Shown: piece by piece, positions 38,296-47,095 of the stretch
Layout: every line of letters starts with the position of its first letter
Numbering within the stretch: the stretch's first letter is position 1
NCBI RefSeq assembly: GCF_009674825.1
Contig: NZ_WKJH01000021.1
Span: forward strand, 95,034 to 159,033
Reading direction: 5' to 3'
Length of the DNA stretch: 64,000 bases
Origin: Maribacter luteus
GTDB lineage: Bacteria; Bacteroidota; Bacteroidia; Flavobacteriales; Flavobacteriaceae
The notes under the pieces: generated by a model
The model's database searches: none
Seen by the model: only the letters and a program-made list of their open reading frames with translations
What the model was told of the DNA's origin: nothing
Translations under genes and position numbers: made by a program

Positions 38296-38985
38296 TCACC
38301 TAAATGCGAGCTTTCTGTTCAATAAAAGACCTATGGTCAAAATACTGTACATGATTATAATTAAAATTTTCAAGATCAATGCAAAATGAAATTGGTTCCA
38401 TATTTCGATTTTGGTATAACCGATAAACAATAGAAAAGGGGAAATGGCATAAAATATAATGAGTGCCATATTTATCCAAAAAACAAGATTGTACGTATTG
38501 ACCACGTCTATGTTATTTTGCTTTTTTTCAATGAAATTTGTTGCAATACAATAAACCAAAACAAAAGAAGCAATGAAATAAGCATAATAAAGCATAGTGT
38601 CCATAGGGTTTTGAAAGATACAACTTATAAGGTAGGCCAATATAGCGAAAGAGGAGGCCCAAGCAATCCTTTTCTTGTTTTCGCTATTGGTAGAAAGTTT
38701 CCAATAGGCAAAATAGAAATAAGGGAAAAATACAATATCATAGAGATTATATATTATTTCATTGATGTTACTGTATTTAATATCATTGAAGAGTGAAAAA
38801 TCCGGGTAGTACTTTATAAAGTAGCCAAGCAGCTCATTCAAAAAAGTGTACGCAATAATCAGTGGAAGATATTTGAAGACCGTTTCAAAATACTTCCTAT
38901 ATGTCTTTACGGAAATCATTAAGGCAATTCCGTAAACAATGAGGAAATAACTACGATGAAATAAATCCAACAACAATTGAGACAT
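38296..38985 (-). CDS. Unknown seven-segment membrane protein, paralogue A
   Basis: A 229-residue membrane protein like B and C: 'SYFLIVYGIALMISVKTYRK', 'LPLIIAYTFLNELLGYFIKY', 'NLYDIVFFPYFYFAYWKLS', 'YLISCIFQNPMD' and 'LKILIIIMYSILTIGLLLNR'. The Asn-Pro-Phe-Phe-Gln motif of B and C is replaced by 'IFQNPMD', so it is the most divergent copy. It begins 3 bases after the stop of its lipoprotein partner, which indicates translational coupling. Function unknown. Confidence 0.86.
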   Translation of the reverse strand: MSQLLLDLFHRSYFLIVYGIALMISVKTYRKYFETVFKYLPLIIAYTFLNELLGYFIKYYPDFSLFNDIKYSNINEIIYNLYDIVFFPYFYFAYWKLSTNSENKKRIAWASSFAILAYLISCIFQNPMDTMLYYAYFIASFVLVYCIATNFIEKKQNNIDVVNTYNLVFWINMALIIFYAISPFLLFIGYTKIEIWNQFHFALILKILIIIMYSILTIGLLLNRKLAFR

Positions 38986-38988
38986 AAT

Positions 38989-39672
38989 TTAAAACTCTGA
39001 CTTAGGAGGCGGGCCACCGTTTCCGCGATTCAATACCAGGCTCGTACCTGCCAATAAACTGGAATTAAGGGTAAAACTAGGAATCATGCTTGCATGGGAT
39101 TTTATATTTGGGTTCAAAGAATTGGCGCCCATTTCCATTTTATTGTTTTGTTTCCAATCACTAATTAATTTGGCCTTACCGTCTTCACCAATATAAAATC
39201 CGTGATTCTCTCCGTTTTTATCCAAGGTTGGAACCATAAAAATGGAGTTCTGTCTGGGATGAACCACTTTTTTTCCATCTGCAAATTTCCCTTCATTCGG
39301 ATAATTGGCAAAATATAGGCGAAGTTTGGTTACTTCTTTCACTCCGGCTTTTGAGGCTTCATGGTCTACATAAGCAATGTAGTTTTTAATCGTTTGGTAA
39401 TCGAAATCAACGAACCTTGCCGGTATAAATTCCTTTTCAGGGGCTCTCTGTTCCAGCTCATAATTCTCAATTACCGAAATTCTATGTTTGGTATAGTTGT
39501 TATAAATAGAACTTGCCTCATTTAATGAGATTATGTCCTTAGGAGCTTTTACCTCTTTGTTGATAGGGTCTTTTTCTTGCTTTGGTTTCTTTTTTTCATT
39601 ACAGCTTGCAAGGGTAAACAGCAATGCCGAAAGTGCAAGAATTCGCATCTGATACTTGTAGATAATAATCAT
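38989..39672 (-). CDS. Unknown lipoprotein, paralogue A, paired with membrane protein A
   Basis: A 227-residue lipoprotein (lipobox LASC, Cys24) with a Lys/Glu linker. The core 'FDYQTIKNYIAYVDHEASKA', 'LRLYFANYPNE', 'VVHPRQNSIFMVPTLDK' and 'GFYIGEDG' and the end 'GTSLVLNRGNGGPPPKSEF' are shared with paralogue B (37417-38172). It is the first gene of the five-gene cluster. The ATG at 39648 (MRILALSALLF) may be the real start, as it gives a normal signal length. No enzyme motif is visible. Confidence 0.85.
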   Translation of the reverse strand: MIIIYKYQMRILALSALLFTLASCNEKKKPKQEKDPINKEVKAPKDIISLNEASSIYNNYTKHRISVIENYELEQRAPEKEFIPARFVDFDYQTIKNYIAYVDHEASKAGVKEVTKLRLYFANYPNEGKFADGKKVVHPRQNSIFMVPTLDKNGENHGFYIGEDGKAKLISDWKQNNKMEMGANSLNPNIKSHASMIPSFTLNSSLLAGTSLVLNRGNGGPPPKSEF

Positions 39673-39823
39673 ATGTAGAAGGTTTAGGTTGTAAAATGTC
39701 CATGCAAAAAGGTTGGGGGAGAACGAATTTTGCTTTATAAAGATATTAAAATTAAACTAACGTCAACATGCCGTACTTTCTCTTTTGATGCACGGGATTT
39801 GTTGCTGGGATGTATTCATAAAA

Positions 39824-39856
39824 AAAATCCCATTGGCAAACGGCCAATGGGATTTT
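39824..39856 (-). terminator. Terminator of rho
   Basis: AAAATCCCATTGGC (39824-39837), loop AAACG, perfect complement (39843-39856). On the minus strand the stem is followed by a T7 tract. It is 27 bases past the rho stop codon. Confidence 0.9.
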
Positions 39857-39882
39857 AAACGTATTGTGTTTTTTTTGATGGA

Positions 39883-41526
39883 CTATTGGTTCATCGTCAT
39901 TAAGAACTCTTCATTGTTCTTGGTCTGTTTAATGCGCTGTTCTATGAATTCCATGGCTTCTATAGGGTTCATATCCGCAAGGTATTTACGCAAGATCCAC
40001 ATACGTTGAATCGTGCTTTCGTCCAATAGTAGGTCATCCCTACGGGTACTGGATGATGTAAGGTCGATTGCAGGGAATATTCTTCGGTTACTGATTTTAC
40101 GATCTAACTGAAGCTCCATGTTACCGGTACCTTTGAATTCCTCGAAAATAACCTCGTCCATTTTTGAACCTGTATCCGTCAAGGCCGTAGCAATGATAGA
40201 TAAAGAACCACCGCCTTCAATATTACGGGCAGCTCCAAAGAAACGTTTTGGTTTATGAAGTGCATTGGCGTCTACACCACCACTCAATACCTTACCGGAA
40301 GCAGGTTGTACCGTATTGTACGCCCTTGCCAATCTGGTAATTGAGTCCAATAGGATAACAACATCATGGCCACATTCAACCAAACGTTTGGCTTTTTCCA
40401 AAACAATGTTCGCTACTCGTACGTGTTCCGTTGCCTCTTTATCAAAGGTGGAAGCGATTACTTCTCCCTGGACGTTACGTTGCATATCGGTTACCTCTTC
40501 AGGTCTTTCATCAATTAGCAAAACGATCAAGTAAACTTCTGGGTGGTTTGCGGCAATAGCGTTGGCCACATCTTTCAAAAGCATCGTCTTACCTGTTTTG
40601 GGCTGGGAGACGATCATACCTCTTTGTCCTTTCCCGATTGGGGAGAACAAATCGATGATTCGTGTAGAAATACTACTCTGGCGATCAGACAGATTAAATT
40701 TTTCATCCGGGAACAAAGGGGTCAAATGTTCAAAAGATACACGGTCGCGTACAACTTGTGGATCAATACCATTGATTTTGTTCACCTTTATCAGTGGAAA
40801 GTATTTTTCACCTTCTTTGGGCGGACGTACATTTCCTAAAACCGTATCCCCGGTTTTAAGGCCGAACAATCTAATTTGTGATTGTGATACATAAATGTCA
40901 TCAGGGGATGATAGGTAATTGTAATCTGAAGAACGTAAGAAGCCATAGCCGTCTTGCATAATGTCAAGGACTCCCTCGCTGGCAATGATGCTGTCAAATT
41001 CAAATTCGGGCTCTTTGTACCTGTTCTTTAAATCTTTATCAAAATTGCTGTTGCGTTTGTCCTGTCCACCTTTTTGATGGGGAGGCTTTTTCGTATTTTG
41101 GTTTTTATGTTGTTGAGGACCTTTTTTGGTATTTTGGCCAGTATTGGGCCTTGGGTTGGGTCTTTTGTTTTCGGGCTGCGGTTTTTTAGAAATGGTTTCA
41201 TTGGCTTCCACGGCCTCAGGAGCCTTGTTGGCCTCTGGTTTAGTGTTTTCCGATTGGGCCCCTTCCGTTTTTTTGACCGCTGCGACACGGGATCTTTTTG
41301 GTCTTTCGGCTGGTTTGCGTGCAACTGGTTTTTTCTCTACAGCATTACTTTCGGTAGGAACTGAAGCAATTCCTTCGGCAGCCTTTGGATTTGCGGCTTG
41401 CACATCCAAAATTTGATAAACAAGGTCCAATTTTTTCAAGGATTTGAACTTAGGTACTTTCAATCCTTTTGCTATTTCCTGGAGTTCAGGAAGCTTTTTC
41501 GATTTTAAATCTGAAATCTCAAACAT
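39883..41526 (-). CDS. rho: Transcription termination factor Rho
   Basis: A 547-residue Rho. An N-terminal Rho_N/SAP-like part (1-50, '[18 protein letters not shown]') is followed by a disordered insert (about 55-170) rich in Pro, Lys, Asn, Gln and Glu, the RNA-binding cold-shock-like domain ('[20 protein letters not shown]') and the ATPase core with Walker A QPKTGKT and [15 protein letters not shown]. It unwinds RNA-DNA hybrids to end transcription. E. coli Rho has 419 residues; the extra length is the insert. Inserts of this kind in Bacteroides Rho are known to drive condensate formation. Confidence 0.97.
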   Translation of the reverse strand: MFEISDLKSKKLPELQEIAKGLKVPKFKSLKKLDLVYQILDVQAANPKAAEGIASVPTESNAVEKKPVARKPAERPKRSRVAAVKKTEGAQSENTKPEANKAPEAVEANETISKKPQPENKRPNPRPNTGQNTKKGPQQHKNQNTKKPPHQKGGQDKRNSNFDKDLKNRYKEPEFEFDSIIASEGVLDIMQDGYGFLRSSDYNYLSSPDDIYVSQSQIRLFGLKTGDTVLGNVRPPKEGEKYFPLIKVNKINGIDPQVVRDRVSFEHLTPLFPDEKFNLSDRQSSISTRIIDLFSPIGKGQRGMIVSQPKTGKTMLLKDVANAIAANHPEVYLIVLLIDERPEEVTDMQRNVQGEVIASTFDKEATEHVRVANIVLEKAKRLVECGHDVVILLDSITRLARAYNTVQPASGKVLSGGVDANALHKPKRFFGAARNIEGGGSLSIIATALTDTGSKMDEVIFEEFKGTGNMELQLDRKISNRRIFPAIDLTSSSTRRDDLLLDESTIQRMWILRKYLADMNPIEAMEFIEQRIKQTKNNEEFLMTMNQ

Positions 41527-41686
41527 TAAGTGTGATATAAATTATACGTCTTTAGACAATTAAGAAGTGTATTGTTATTTGGGTTTACAAGGGGAAGAAT
41601 CCCCGTTTTGGTAAGTGATATAACGAATAACGAAACAATATTACAAATTATTTTCATTAATACAGGGATATTTTTCAAAAGACATG

Positions 41687-41694
41687 TATTTTTG
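41687..41694 (+). promoter_or_regulatory. -7 element for the DUF4293 gene
   Basis: TATTTTTG is a full match to TAnnTTTG. It is 25 bases before the ATG at 41719 and inside the longer possible reading frame, which supports the shorter start. Confidence 0.5.
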
Positions 41695-41718
41695 CTCTTC
41701 AAAATCGTTTTTAGAGCA

Positions 41719-42129
41719 ATGATTCAAAGAATTCAGACCATTTATCTAGTCCTTGTCGCCTTATTGGGTGGTGTGGCTCCTTTTTTGGTTTATCTTTGGT
41801 TAGATGCCAATGGCAAGGAATTTTTTGCCCAAAACGACATTATGGTCTCCGTGGCTTTATATTTGACGGGGGCATTGGCTTTGGTAGCCATTTTTTTATA
41901 TAAGAAGAGACAAAATCAATTTGTGTTGAACAGGTTGAATATGATATTAAATCTTTTTTTACTAGGATTTTTCGTTTACCGATCGCTAAACTTATCCGGA
42001 GAGACCTTGGTTTCTGAGAAGGGTATTGGGATGTTGATTCCTGTATTTTCTATCGTTTTTTTGGTCCTTGCCAATAGGGCTATTAAGAAGGATGAAGATC
42101 TTGTAAAATCTGTTGATCGTTTGCGTTAA
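41719..42129 (+). CDS. DUF4293 membrane protein
   Basis: A 136-residue protein with four membrane segments, starting 'MIQRIQTIYLVLVALLGGVA', the usual opening of DUF4293 proteins in Bacteroidota; the end is 'LANRAIKKDEDLVKSVDRLR'. The frame is open to 41572, but the extra 49 residues are atypical and a -7 element lies inside them, so I use 41719. Function unknown. Divergent from rho, as is common in this group. Confidence 0.87.
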   Translation: MIQRIQTIYLVLVALLGGVAPFLVYLWLDANGKEFFAQNDIMVSVALYLTGALALVAIFLYKKRQNQFVLNRLNMILNLFLLGFFVYRSLNLSGETLVSEKGIGMLIPVFSIVFLVLANRAIKKDEDLVKSVDRLR

Positions 42130-42157
42130 GCCTAACATCTTAGTAGTATTAGTGCGT

Positions 42158-42186
42158 AAACCCTGATGGAAGCATCAGGGTTTTTT
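42158..42186. terminator. Bidirectional terminator
   Basis: AAACCCTGATG (42158-42168), loop GAAG, perfect complement (42173-42183), then TTT. Between the DUF4293 gene (+) and the phosphoesterase gene (-). Confidence 0.9.
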
Positions 42187-42223
42187 ATTTTCCGTTATTC
42201 CGGGTTCGGGATTATTTGCGGTA

Positions 42224-42718
42224 TTATCGTTTTTCCAGTTCTATTACCTCCAGATCCTTGATTTCTTTTCCGTCGATTACAAAGCGCAACATGGTACGTA
42301 CTTGGTGAAAACCATGTTTGCCACATGCACCTGGGTTCATATGTAGAACCCCAAGTTTCTTGTCCATCATGACCTTTAAAATATGAGAATGGCCGCTTAT
42401 GAAAATTTTTGGCGGATTCGCTTTTATTTCTTTTGATACCAAGCTGTTGTATTTGGGGGGGTAGCCTCCGATATGGGTGATCCAAACATCAACTTCCTCG
42501 CACATGAAACGTTGGTGCAAAGGGAATTCCTTTTGAATTATATGGTCATCTATATTCCCATGAACCCCTCTCAAAGGCTTCAATGCCGCAATTGGATCGG
42601 TAACTTTTAAACTACCGATATCCCCCGCATGCCATACTTCATCAGCTTGCCGCACATATTTTAAAATGGCATCATCAATATGGCTATGGGTGTCGGAAAG
42701 CAAAAGTATTTTGGTCAT
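42224..42718 (-). CDS. YfcE/MJ0936-type metallophosphoesterase
   Basis: A 164-residue protein with the short metallophosphoesterase pattern: LLSDTHSHID (Asp9, His11), 'VWHAGDIGS', GVHGNIDD, 'WITHIGGYP' and ISGHSHI. These supply two divalent metals. YfcE-like enzymes cleave phosphodiesters in vitro; the natural substrate is usually unknown. Cytoplasmic, single gene, transcribed away from truA. Confidence 0.92.
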   Translation of the reverse strand: MTKILLLSDTHSHIDDAILKYVRQADEVWHAGDIGSLKVTDPIAALKPLRGVHGNIDDHIIQKEFPLHQRFMCEEVDVWITHIGGYPPKYNSLVSKEIKANPPKIFISGHSHILKVMMDKKLGVLHMNPGACGKHGFHQVRTMLRFVIDGKEIKDLEVIELEKR

Positions 42719-42776
42719 AAAACTTAAATTAAGCTTAAAAATATGGGATTAGGAACTCTTTTTAGAAGGAACGAAG

Positions 42777-42784
42777 TATCTTTG
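42777..42784 (+). promoter_or_regulatory. -7 element for truA
   Basis: TATCTTTG, a full match to TAnnTTTG, 25 bases before the TTG start codon of truA. No TTG is at the -33 distance. Confidence 0.5.
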
Positions 42785-42809
42785 GACTCCACAAAAATAG
42801 GCGATTCAC

Positions 42810-43556
42810 TTGAGATATTTCATCGTTTTTTCATACTTCGGAAAGTCGTACCATGGTTGGCAAAACCAACCTAATGCCATTACGGTACAAGAAGTTTTTG
42901 AAGAAGCGATGTCTAAATTGTTGCGTGAAAAAATAGCTTTGGTCGGTGCCGGTAGAACGGATGCCGGGGTGCATGCCAAACAAATGTATGCCCATTTTGA
43001 TTTTGATGGGGAAGTGGACAGTGATGTATTGGTTTATCGATTGAATGCCTTTTTGCCGGAGGATATCGCTGTTTCCAAATTGTTTCCAGTAGAAAAAAAT
43101 GCCCATGCCAGGTTTGATGCCATTGAACGCACCTATGAATATTGGATCGTTCAACAAAAAGACCCTTTTCATATGCATTCGGCCCATTATGTAAAACATC
43201 CTTTGGATGTCAATGCAATGAACCAAGCGGCCAAATTATTATTGGACCATGATGATTTTGAGTGTTTTTCAAAATCGAATACCGATGTGCATACCTATTT
43301 GTGCGATGTAAAAAAAGCGGAATGGGCCGTGGAGTCCGATAAATTGGTATTTACGATAACCGCAGATCGTTTTCTTCGCAATATGGTTAGGGCCGTAGTG
43401 GGAACGCTTCTTGATGTAGGTATCGGGAAAACTGGTTTGGGGCATGTGAATGAAGTTTTAAACGGTAAGGACAGGTCAAAGGCAGGGGCTTCAGTGCCTG
43501 CAAAAGGATTATATTTGACCAAGATTATATACCCAGAGCCATACGAAAAAATATGA
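42810..43556 (+). CDS. truA: tRNA pseudouridine(38-40) synthase, TTG start
   Basis: A 248-residue protein with catalytic Asp51 in GAGRTDAGVHA and 'TADRFLRNMVRAVVGTLLDVG' near the C-terminus. It makes pseudouridine at positions 38-40 of tRNA anticodon arms. The first codon is TTG: the sequence 'RYFIVFSYFGKSYHGW' is needed for the fold, no ATG is available upstream, and a -7 element lies 25 bases before. It overlaps the ABC exporter gene by 4 bases (ATGA). Confidence 0.94.
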   Translation: MRYFIVFSYFGKSYHGWQNQPNAITVQEVFEEAMSKLLREKIALVGAGRTDAGVHAKQMYAHFDFDGEVDSDVLVYRLNAFLPEDIAVSKLFPVEKNAHARFDAIERTYEYWIVQQKDPFHMHSAHYVKHPLDVNAMNQAAKLLLDHDDFECFSKSNTDVHTYLCDVKKAEWAVESDKLVFTITADRFLRNMVRAVVGTLLDVGIGKTGLGHVNEVLNGKDRSKAGASVPAKGLYLTKIIYPEPYEKI

Positions 43557-45319
43557 GTAAAGAATCAGGAAAAGCATTTGATACCGGTTTGTTCAAGCGT
43601 TTAATGACGTTTACGAAACCTTATAGGCTAACCTTTTATGGGGTAGCACTTTCCGCTATTTTACTTTCTGTTTTTGCGGTAATGACCCCTTATTTATTAC
43701 GAATGTTGATCGATGAGGCCATTATTCCTGCCAAGGCCGACAAATTACTTAATCTGTCGGTGATCATGTTATTGGTGTTGCTAGCGCAGGTTACTTTTCA
43801 ATTGCTCTTTAATTACTATGCGAATTGGTTAGGGGAATCCGTGATCAAGGATGTTCGTATTCGTTTGTTTCGACATATGTTGGGATTTAAAATGACTTAT
43901 TTTGACAACTCCTCACTAGGGGTATTGGTCACAAGGGCAGTGGCTGATATGCAGCGTATAGGGGAGATCTTCAGCCAAGGTTTTTTCGTTATCATTGCCG
44001 ATTTGTTGAAAATGCTGGCCGCTGCCGCATTGATGGTTTATTTGAACTGGAAATTGGCCTTGATCGTTTTTTCGTTATTACCGGTCATTCTTTATGCCAC
44101 GCGATTGTTTCAAAAGGCAATGAAGGTAGCATTTATTGAAGTAAGGGCGCAGGTGGCTAACCTGAATTCTTTTGTACAGGAAAGGATCGCGGGAATGAAA
44201 ATCGTACAATTGTTTACGCGGGAAAAGATTGAGAGTGATAAATTTCGGGAAATCAACGAAAAGCATAAGCAGGCCTGGTTGAAAACGGTTTGGTACAACT
44301 CCATATTCTTTCCCATTGCAGAAATCGTAGGTTCTTTGGCCATTGGTTTGGTCGTTTGGTATGGCGGACTCATGAACGTCGCAAATATTTCGGATAGTGA
44401 AGCGGGTACTATATTTGCTTATATTCTTTGTATTGAGATGCTTTTTAGGCCATTACGGCAAATTGCGGATAAGTTCAATACCTTACAAATGGGAATGGTA
44501 GCGGCCAATAGGGTATTTTTGATTTTGGACACTGATAGTAAAATGGATGATTCCGGAACGTATGGAGATACCCAAGTTAGGGGAGATATTAAGTTTACCG
44601 ATGTTCATTTCGGTTATCTAAAAGGAGAGGAAGTGCTTCATGGTATTTCATTCGATGCCAAGGCAGGTGAGACCATTGCCATAGTTGGTGCAACAGGAGC
44701 CGGTAAATCAACCATCATAAATTTATTGAACCGCTTTTACGAGATCAATTCGGGACAGATATTGATTGATGGTATTGATAGTAAGGATTATAAATTGGCA
44801 GCACTACGTTCACATATTGCCGTTGTACTGCAAGATGTTTTTCTTTTTGCCGATACCATCGTAAACAATATCACCTTGAAAAATGAAAATGTTGGCCTAA
44901 AGGATGTTGAGGAGGCGGCCATTCAGATAGGTGTACATGAGTTTATTGAAAGTCTACCGGGTGGATATGAATTCAATGTAAAGGAAAGGGGCTCCATGTT
45001 ATCCAGTGGGCAACGTCAATTGATAGCCTTTCTAAGGGCATTTGTGAGTAATCCCAGTATCTTGATCTTGGACGAGGCAACATCATCTGTCGATAGTTAC
45101 TCCGAACGCTTGATCCAGCGTGCCACCGATAAGATTACCGAGGGTAGAACATCCATAATTATCGCCCATCGTTTGGCGACCATTAAAAAGGCCGATAAGA
45201 TCTTGGTCATGGAAGCCGGTAAAATCGTTGAGTCCGGCACCCATAATGAACTGCTTAAGAAAGGCGGCTATTATAACAAGCTGTATGAAGCCCAGTTTAT
45301 GGAAGAGGAAGCGGCTTAG
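43553..45319 (+). CDS. ABC exporter, fused permease and ATPase (MsbA-like)
   Basis: A 588-residue half-transporter. Six membrane segments (about 20-320) precede the ATPase, which has Walker A GATGAGKST (from residue 379), signature LSSGQRQL (about 483-490) and Walker B ILILDEATSSVD. As a homodimer it would export a lipid, lipid-linked compound or drug across the inner membrane. It overlaps truA at its start and shares the four bases TTAG with the stop of cdaA on the other strand. Confidence 0.94.
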   Translation: MSKESGKAFDTGLFKRLMTFTKPYRLTFYGVALSAILLSVFAVMTPYLLRMLIDEAIIPAKADKLLNLSVIMLLVLLAQVTFQLLFNYYANWLGESVIKDVRIRLFRHMLGFKMTYFDNSSLGVLVTRAVADMQRIGEIFSQGFFVIIADLLKMLAAAALMVYLNWKLALIVFSLLPVILYATRLFQKAMKVAFIEVRAQVANLNSFVQERIAGMKIVQLFTREKIESDKFREINEKHKQAWLKTVWYNSIFFPIAEIVGSLAIGLVVWYGGLMNVANISDSEAGTIFAYILCIEMLFRPLRQIADKFNTLQMGMVAANRVFLILDTDSKMDDSGTYGDTQVRGDIKFTDVHFGYLKGEEVLHGISFDAKAGETIAIVGATGAGKSTIINLLNRFYEINSGQILIDGIDSKDYKLAALRSHIAVVLQDVFLFADTIVNNITLKNENVGLKDVEEAAIQIGVHEFIESLPGGYEFNVKERGSMLSSGQRQLIAFLRAFVSNPSILILDEATSSVDSYSERLIQRATDKITEGRTSIIIAHRLATIKKADKILVMEAGKIVESGTHNELLKKGGYYNKLYEAQFMEEEAA

Positions 45320-46128
45320 GTCAGGTCTTCCTTTATCATATTGCCCAATTCGGCAATATCATTAAAAAGGGCGAATTCCCCATTTTTGATATAGGAAATG
45401 TTTCCTGTTTCCTCACTGACCACAAGTGCGAGGGCATCCGTTCTTTCTGTTATTCCTACGGCGGCCCTATGGCGAAGCCCGAACCGTAAAGGAATACTGC
45501 GTTCGTTCGATACGGGAAGTATGACACGGGTAGCTACAATATAATTATCTTCGATAACGGCGGCACCATCATGTAAGGGACTGTTTTTAAAGAAAATACT
45601 TCGTAATAGGGGTTGGTTTACCTCTGCGTGCATCGTGTCCCCAGATGACTTTATGAAATCGAGCGAATTGTTCCGTTTTATAACGATAATGGCACCGGTC
45701 TTGGACCGCCCCATGATCTCACATGCTTCCAGGATGGCGTTTATATCGGTACTGGTCGTATCTCCGTCAGGTTTTAAAAAACGAAAGCGACGTATAAAGT
45801 TTCGTTTGTTGGCAAAATTCGTTGACCCGATCATAAGAAGGAATTTTCGGATCTCTTGTTGAAAAACGATGATAAGTGCTATAAGACCCACTTGCATAAA
45901 GCCGCCGACCATACTACTGATCATTTCCATATCCAGCAATTCGGTGAGTTTCCAAAAACCCCAAATAATAACGATACCTATGAAAATATTTATGGCTACA
46001 GAACCCCGAACGAGTTTGTAGATATAATAAAGAAGTACGGCGACTAAGATAATGTCGAGAATATCGGTAATCTTAAAGTCGAGAAAATTCAAAAAATCCA
46101 ATCCTAGCCTTTTTTGTAAAATTAGCAA
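45316..46128 (-). CDS. cdaA: Diadenylate cyclase CdaA
   Basis: A 270-residue protein with three N-terminal membrane segments (about 22-100) and a DisA_N domain. The active-site motifs are DGA (177-179, in SPLHDGAAVI) and RHR (209-211, in LRHRAAVGI). It joins two ATP into cyclic di-AMP, a second messenger of osmotic and envelope control. The gene lies 30 bases after folP, an arrangement common in Bacteroidota. No CdaR gene is next to it, unlike in Firmicutes. Confidence 0.95.
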   Translation of the reverse strand: MLILQKRLGLDFLNFLDFKITDILDIILVAVLLYYIYKLVRGSVAINIFIGIVIIWGFWKLTELLDMEMISSMVGGFMQVGLIALIIVFQQEIRKFLLMIGSTNFANKRNFIRRFRFLKPDGDTTSTDINAILEACEIMGRSKTGAIIVIKRNNSLDFIKSSGDTMHAEVNQPLLRSIFFKNSPLHDGAAVIEDNYIVATRVILPVSNERSIPLRFGLRHRAAVGITERTDALALVVSEETGNISYIKNGEFALFNDIAELGNMIKEDLT

Positions 46129-46158
46129 AATTTGACGAACAAAAATCCTTTCAAGGGT

Positions 46159-46980
46159 TTAGTTCAGTTGTTCGTTCAATTTAACACACTCCACAGCCGC
46201 TGCCACATCGTGCACCCTAAGTATTTGAGCCCCTTTTTGCAGGGCAACCATATGTAGTGCTGTTGTGCCGTTCAAGGCTTCTTGTGGTGTGTTTGCAAGT
46301 ACTTTGTATATCATCGATTTTCTACTGAGCCCAACCAAGAGGGGTAGTTCCAATATCCGTAAGAGGTCCATTTTTTTTAACAGGTCGTAATTCTGCTCCA
46401 GCGTTTTGCTGAATCCGAATCCTGGATCAATGATGACATCGTTGATGTGGAATTCCCTCGCCTTGGCGATCCGTTCTGAAAAATACGATAACATTTCCTT
46501 TACCAAATTCACGTAATCGGTATGCCGTTGCATGTTTTGGGGCGTACCTTTCATATGCATCATAATGTAGGGGGCTCCATGTTCTGCCACTGTTTGGAAC
46601 ATTTTACCATCTAATTGGCCTGCTGAAATATCATTGATAATAGCTGCGCCTTCACCTAAACAGTTTTTTGCGACTTCACTGCGGAAGGTGTCAACGGATA
46701 CTATGATATCAGGAAAGGTCTTCGTTACCTTTTGTATTATGGGGACGATCCTTGACAATTCTTCTTCCAAGGGTACTGCATCTGCTCCCGGTCTGGAGCT
46801 ATATGCGCCAATATCTATAAAAGTAGCTCCCTCGTTCAGCATTTTTTCGACCTGGCCCAAAATTTCCTTTTCATTCCTGTATTTTCCCCCATCATAAAAT
46901 GAATCGGGTGTAAGGTTAAGTATGCCCATTATTTTAGGTGTGGATAAATCTATAAGCTTTCCATTGCAATTCAAGGTCAT
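46159..46980 (-). CDS. folP: Dihydropteroate synthase
   Basis: A 273-residue TIM-barrel enzyme: 'IMGILNLTPDSFYDGGKY', 'DIGAYSSRPGA', 'VSVDTFRSEVA', 'IMMHMKGTPQNM', 'IIDPGFGFSKT' and 'VGLSRKSMI'. It condenses p-aminobenzoate with the pterin diphosphate in folate synthesis and is the sulfonamide target. Likely first gene of folP-cdaA. Divergent from the DUF1599 gene, with 115 bases between them. Confidence 0.96.
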   Translation of the reverse strand: MTLNCNGKLIDLSTPKIMGILNLTPDSFYDGGKYRNEKEILGQVEKMLNEGATFIDIGAYSSRPGADAVPLEEELSRIVPIIQKVTKTFPDIIVSVDTFRSEVAKNCLGEGAAIINDISAGQLDGKMFQTVAEHGAPYIMMHMKGTPQNMQRHTDYVNLVKEMLSYFSERIAKAREFHINDVIIDPGFGFSKTLEQNYDLLKKMDLLRILELPLLVGLSRKSMIYKVLANTPQEALNGTTALHMVALQKGAQILRVHDVAAAVECVKLNEQLN

Positions 46981-47095
46981 ACTACAAAGATTAGTGGCAA
47001 AGTTGCCGCTATAAAGTTTGATAAACCAACTTTAAAACACGAACTTTGATGTTTCAAATATTTTAGGCGAAATTTACGCAAATTAGTGATACTAC

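Noticed and set aside
41572..41718. Longer start for the DUF4293 gene
   Set aside because: The 49 extra residues do not fit the family and the -7 promoter element lies inside them.
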